A stretch of DNA of 64,000 nucleotides. Origin: Chitinophagales bacterium (GTDB lineage Bacteria > Bacteroidota > Bacteroidia > Chitinophagales > Chitinophagaceae). Positions 63,490 to 64,000 of this stretch are shown here, piece by piece; position 1 is the stretch's first letter, and every line of letters starts with the position of its first letter. The stretch lies in NCBI GenBank assembly GCA_015655015.1, contig JAATFV010000096.1, positions 40,310-104,309 on the forward strand, in the 5' to 3' direction. The notes below the pieces were generated by a model. That model had not been told where the DNA came from. It did no database searches and saw nothing but the letters and a program-made list of their open reading frames with translations. The position numbers and the translations under genes were made by a program.

Positions 63490-64000
63490 TTAGATCCTGG
63501 TCGTGACCAGCTCGAACTTCTTTTTCCTGATCAGGAACCATTTTTCATAATAAGTATAGCTGAGATAAGCGATCACGCAGGTGACGGCAAGGCTGCACAA
63601 TGGATACAACAGATCATACAGTATCCGCGACTCCGGATGCCCGATAAACTTTTTAAAGAACACCAGCACAAACTGGCAGATAGCCGTATGAAAAAGATAA
63701 ATGCCGAAAGTGATCTTCCCCAGCGTCTTCAGCAACGGATATTCCAGGTTATAAATGGAGTTCTCCCCAACAGCCGCCAGCAGGACATATCCAAATAGGA
63801 CATCACAGACATAATGGTCCCCGAAAGTAATAAATAACATGCCGGGCTTGATCAGGGAAATGGTATACGAAATGGCCAGCAGGGTCATTACCACCTGGAT
63901 CCAGGGTCGAAATAGCTTTTTGAACAACAACGCGTGCTTTTTCCGGTTGTAATAGAGCTGTGCAATAAACAGCCCCCCCCCGAACAGATCCAGCTTATCG
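63490..64000 (-). CDS. acyltransferase-3 family membrane protein, tandem copy 2, N-terminus cut by window edge
   Basis: The frame is open from the stop at 63490 through 63999 with no stop codon, so only the last 169 residues are seen. They match copy 1 closely (for example LGKITFGIYLFHTAICQFV and GHPESRILYDLLYPL). Within it DKLDLFGGGLF is encoded with GGG GGG GGG, a nine-G run at 63973-63981, where copy 1 uses mixed glycine codons. The start codon lies outside the window. Confidence 0.88.
   Translation of the reverse strand, partial: DKLDLFGGGLFIAQLYYNRKKHALLFKKLFRPWIQVVMTLLAISYTISLIKPGMLFITFGDHYVCDVLFGYVLLAAVGENSIYNLEYPLLKTLGKITFGIYLFHTAICQFVLVFFKKFIGHPESRILYDLLYPLCSLAVTCVIAYLSYTYYEKWFLIRKKKFELVTTRI
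63973..63981. repeat. nine-base C/G homopolymer inside an acyltransferase gene
   Basis: Nine C on the plus strand (nine G in the coding strand) encode three glycines of the acyltransferase copy 2. It is the longest G/C run noticed in the window, and slippage here would switch the frame. Confidence 0.7.

Overview
The window looks like a chromosomal segment of a Bacteroidota bacterium, most likely a Chitinophagaceae relative. The evidence is: several very large secreted PKD-repeat proteins ending in type IX secretion (T9SS) C-terminal sorting domains, two PorP/SprF-family outer-membrane proteins beside them, a macroglobulin/TonB-plug fusion, TAnnTTTG-type promoters instead of the sigma70 -10 box, weak Shine-Dalgarno signals and many TTG/GTG starts. 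Base composition is balanced. I see no tRNA, rRNA, CRISPR array, insertion sequence or prophage.

Region 1 (1-7.2 kb) holds a truncated secreted protein, a zinc-ribbon/coiled-coil protein with Nif3, a macroglobulin/TonB-plug protein, an M32 carboxypeptidase and a small lipoprotein. Region 2 (7.2-13.7 kb) is a T9SS surface module: a 1470-residue PKD adhesin with its PorP/SprF partner, a PrxQ-type peroxiredoxin, and a 112-residue protein that is little more than a T9SS type A sorting domain behind a promoter overlapping a perfect 17-bp inverted repeat. Region 3 (13.7-23.3 kb) is housekeeping: RlmI, GrpE-DnaJ, a VWA protein, Hpt, a LysM glucosaminidase, an O-methyltransferase, a sodium:solute symporter whose 3' end runs into a 21-bp minisatellite, and a LOG-family nucleosidase.

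Region 4 (23.4-35.2 kb) is a minus-strand T9SS module: two tandem paralogous adhesins of about 1260 residues, a PorP/SprF protein and a small outer-membrane barrel, downstream of recG. Region 5 (35.2-44.4 kb) is the most interesting. A UbiA-type phosphoribosyltransferase, a DprE1-like FAD oxidase, a DprE2-like reductase and a HAD-IB phosphatase form what looks like a complete pathway to polyprenyl-phosphoryl-D-arabinofuranose, best known from mycobacteria. GT-C membrane glycosyltransferases flank it and could use that donor; a 2OG-Fe(II) oxygenase and a GT4-like transferase follow.

Region 6 (44.4-51.2 kb) has a 1611-residue RCC1 plus 11-fold PKD-like protein with a T9SS type A domain, and a shorter RCC1 paralogue without repeats or sorting domain. 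Region 7 (51.3-64 kb) is a surface-polysaccharide locus: GT87-like transferase, Wzx-like flippase, branching-type GT14-like enzyme, two GT2 enzymes, a Wzc-like chain-length/ATPase protein, a half-size TolC protein, three acyltransferase-3 proteins (two tandem, the last cut by the window edge) and an orphan gluconate-2-dehydrogenase-subunit-3-like protein. Taken together, the window combines T9SS-exported adhesins with machinery for a surface glycan that may carry arabinofuranose; the link between the two is inferred from proximity only.
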